From the NCBI RefSeq assembly GCF_011303555.1, contig NZ_CP049868.1:6014001-6078000 (forward strand): a DNA stretch of 64,000 bases. Direction: 5' to 3'. A program made the translations under genes and the position numbers. The notes beneath the pieces were generated by a model. It ran no database searches. It saw only the letters and a list, made by a program, of their open reading frames with translations, and was not told where the DNA came from. Below, piece by piece: positions 63,666-64,000 of the stretch. The DNA comes from Pedobacter sp. HDW13 (GTDB lineage: Bacteria > Bacteroidota > Bacteroidia > Sphingobacteriales > Sphingobacteriaceae). How positions within the stretch are numbered: the stretch's first letter is position 1; each line of letters opens with the position of its first letter.

Positions 63666-64000
63666 ATGAAATTAGGGTTTTATGCCTACATAAAAGAATA
63701 TATTCTCAATTTTGATTGCAGATTTGCAGCCACTACCCTGTTAATGTGCCTGTTGCTGTTTAAACAAGGAACAACCTATGGCTCAATACAAACACCTGCC
63801 AAACCAGGTTTAAACCTGAGCATTAGTAACCTGAATATTCCTGCAGCACTGGCCCTATTAGAAAAAAAAGCAGGCTGTTCTATCAATTACAACCGATCGA
63901 TTTTTACCGAAAAGGAAAAGATTAACCTCGAGGTAAAAAACATGCAGGTAAATGAAGTATTGAAAAAAATACTTGCGGGTACCCGGGTAACTTTCAAATT
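63666..64000 (+). CDS. STN-containing SusC-type TonB-dependent transducer (5' part only)
   Basis: The ATG at 63666 (an in-frame GTG at 63639 is also possible) opens a frame that runs off the window. Residues 1-45 contain a signal segment (FAATTLLMCLLLFKQGTTYG). Residues 50-111 form an STN domain (LNLSISNLNIPAALALLEKK, NLEVKNMQVNEVLKKILAGT). This matches STN-SusC proteins that signal to FecR, encoded 162 nt upstream. The TonB plug and barrel would lie beyond 64000. Confidence 0.88.
   Translation, partial: MKLGFYAYIKEYILNFDCRFAATTLLMCLLLFKQGTTYGSIQTPAKPGLNLSISNLNIPAALALLEKKAGCSINYNRSIFTEKEKINLEVKNMQVNEVLKKILAGTRVTFK

Overview
The window looks like chromosomal DNA from a Bacteroidota member of the Sphingobacteriaceae, most like Pedobacter. 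Four near-complete SusC/SusD outer-membrane pairs are present, with a fifth SusC starting at the right edge. ECF sigma/FecR pairs, LytS/LytTR systems and many lipoproteins with Cys-Lys-Lys after the lipobox support this. So do TAnnTTTG -7 boxes, weak Shine-Dalgarno signals and palindromic intergenic repeats. This rests on gene content and style, not on a database match. No rRNA, tRNA, transposase or CRISPR array was seen.

Layout. 68-12266 (minus): a polysaccharide utilization locus (PUL) of SusC, SusD, two discoidin-type surface lipoproteins, a GH95 alpha-L-fucosidase and a clan GH-D alpha-galactosidase. A GntR/FucR-like regulator lies upstream (13098-14119). 14373-16134: a LytS/LytTR two-component pair. 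16136-18559: Ohr peroxidase, a DUF1223 thioredoxin-like protein and small proteins. 18700-23312 (minus): a SusC/SusD pair preceded by a SAM-I (S-box) riboswitch with visible terminator and antiterminator. 23877-25148: a TlpA-like protein. 25188-31817: a divergent AraC regulator and a five-gene L-fucose operon (SDR, L-fuconate dehydratase, sodium symporter, GH29 fucosidase, lipoprotein mutarotase). 31892-36365: DUF1772 protein, atypical cold-shock protein, LytTR regulator, a 45-residue peptide gene on the opposite strand, and two tandem paralogous LytS kinases. 36434-43869 (minus): ROK kinase, SusC, SusD and a GH18 endoglycosidase, probably an N-glycan PUL. 44154-50822: ECF sigma, FecR, STN-SusC, SusD and a small membrane protein. 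51050-56420: AraC regulator, Tat-like-leader amidohydrolase, NarL/DesK-type two-component pair. 56587-61548: lipoprotein, carboxypeptidase-regulatory-domain protein, coiled-coil protein, S41 peptidase. 61617-64000: a second ECF/FecR/STN-SusC array, cut by the window edge.

Togetherness. Three blocks concern fucose: GH95 in the first PUL, GH29 plus catabolism in the plus-strand operon, and a regulator resembling FucR. The most unusual feature is the SAM riboswitch driving a SusC/SusD pair that has no glycosidase. That points to a methionine- or sulfur-related cargo rather than a glycan.

Quality note. Four genes (GH95, two SusD, GntR) are each broken by one missing base at a G/C homopolymer and become full length when it is restored. 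This pattern is more like a homopolymer undercall than decay.
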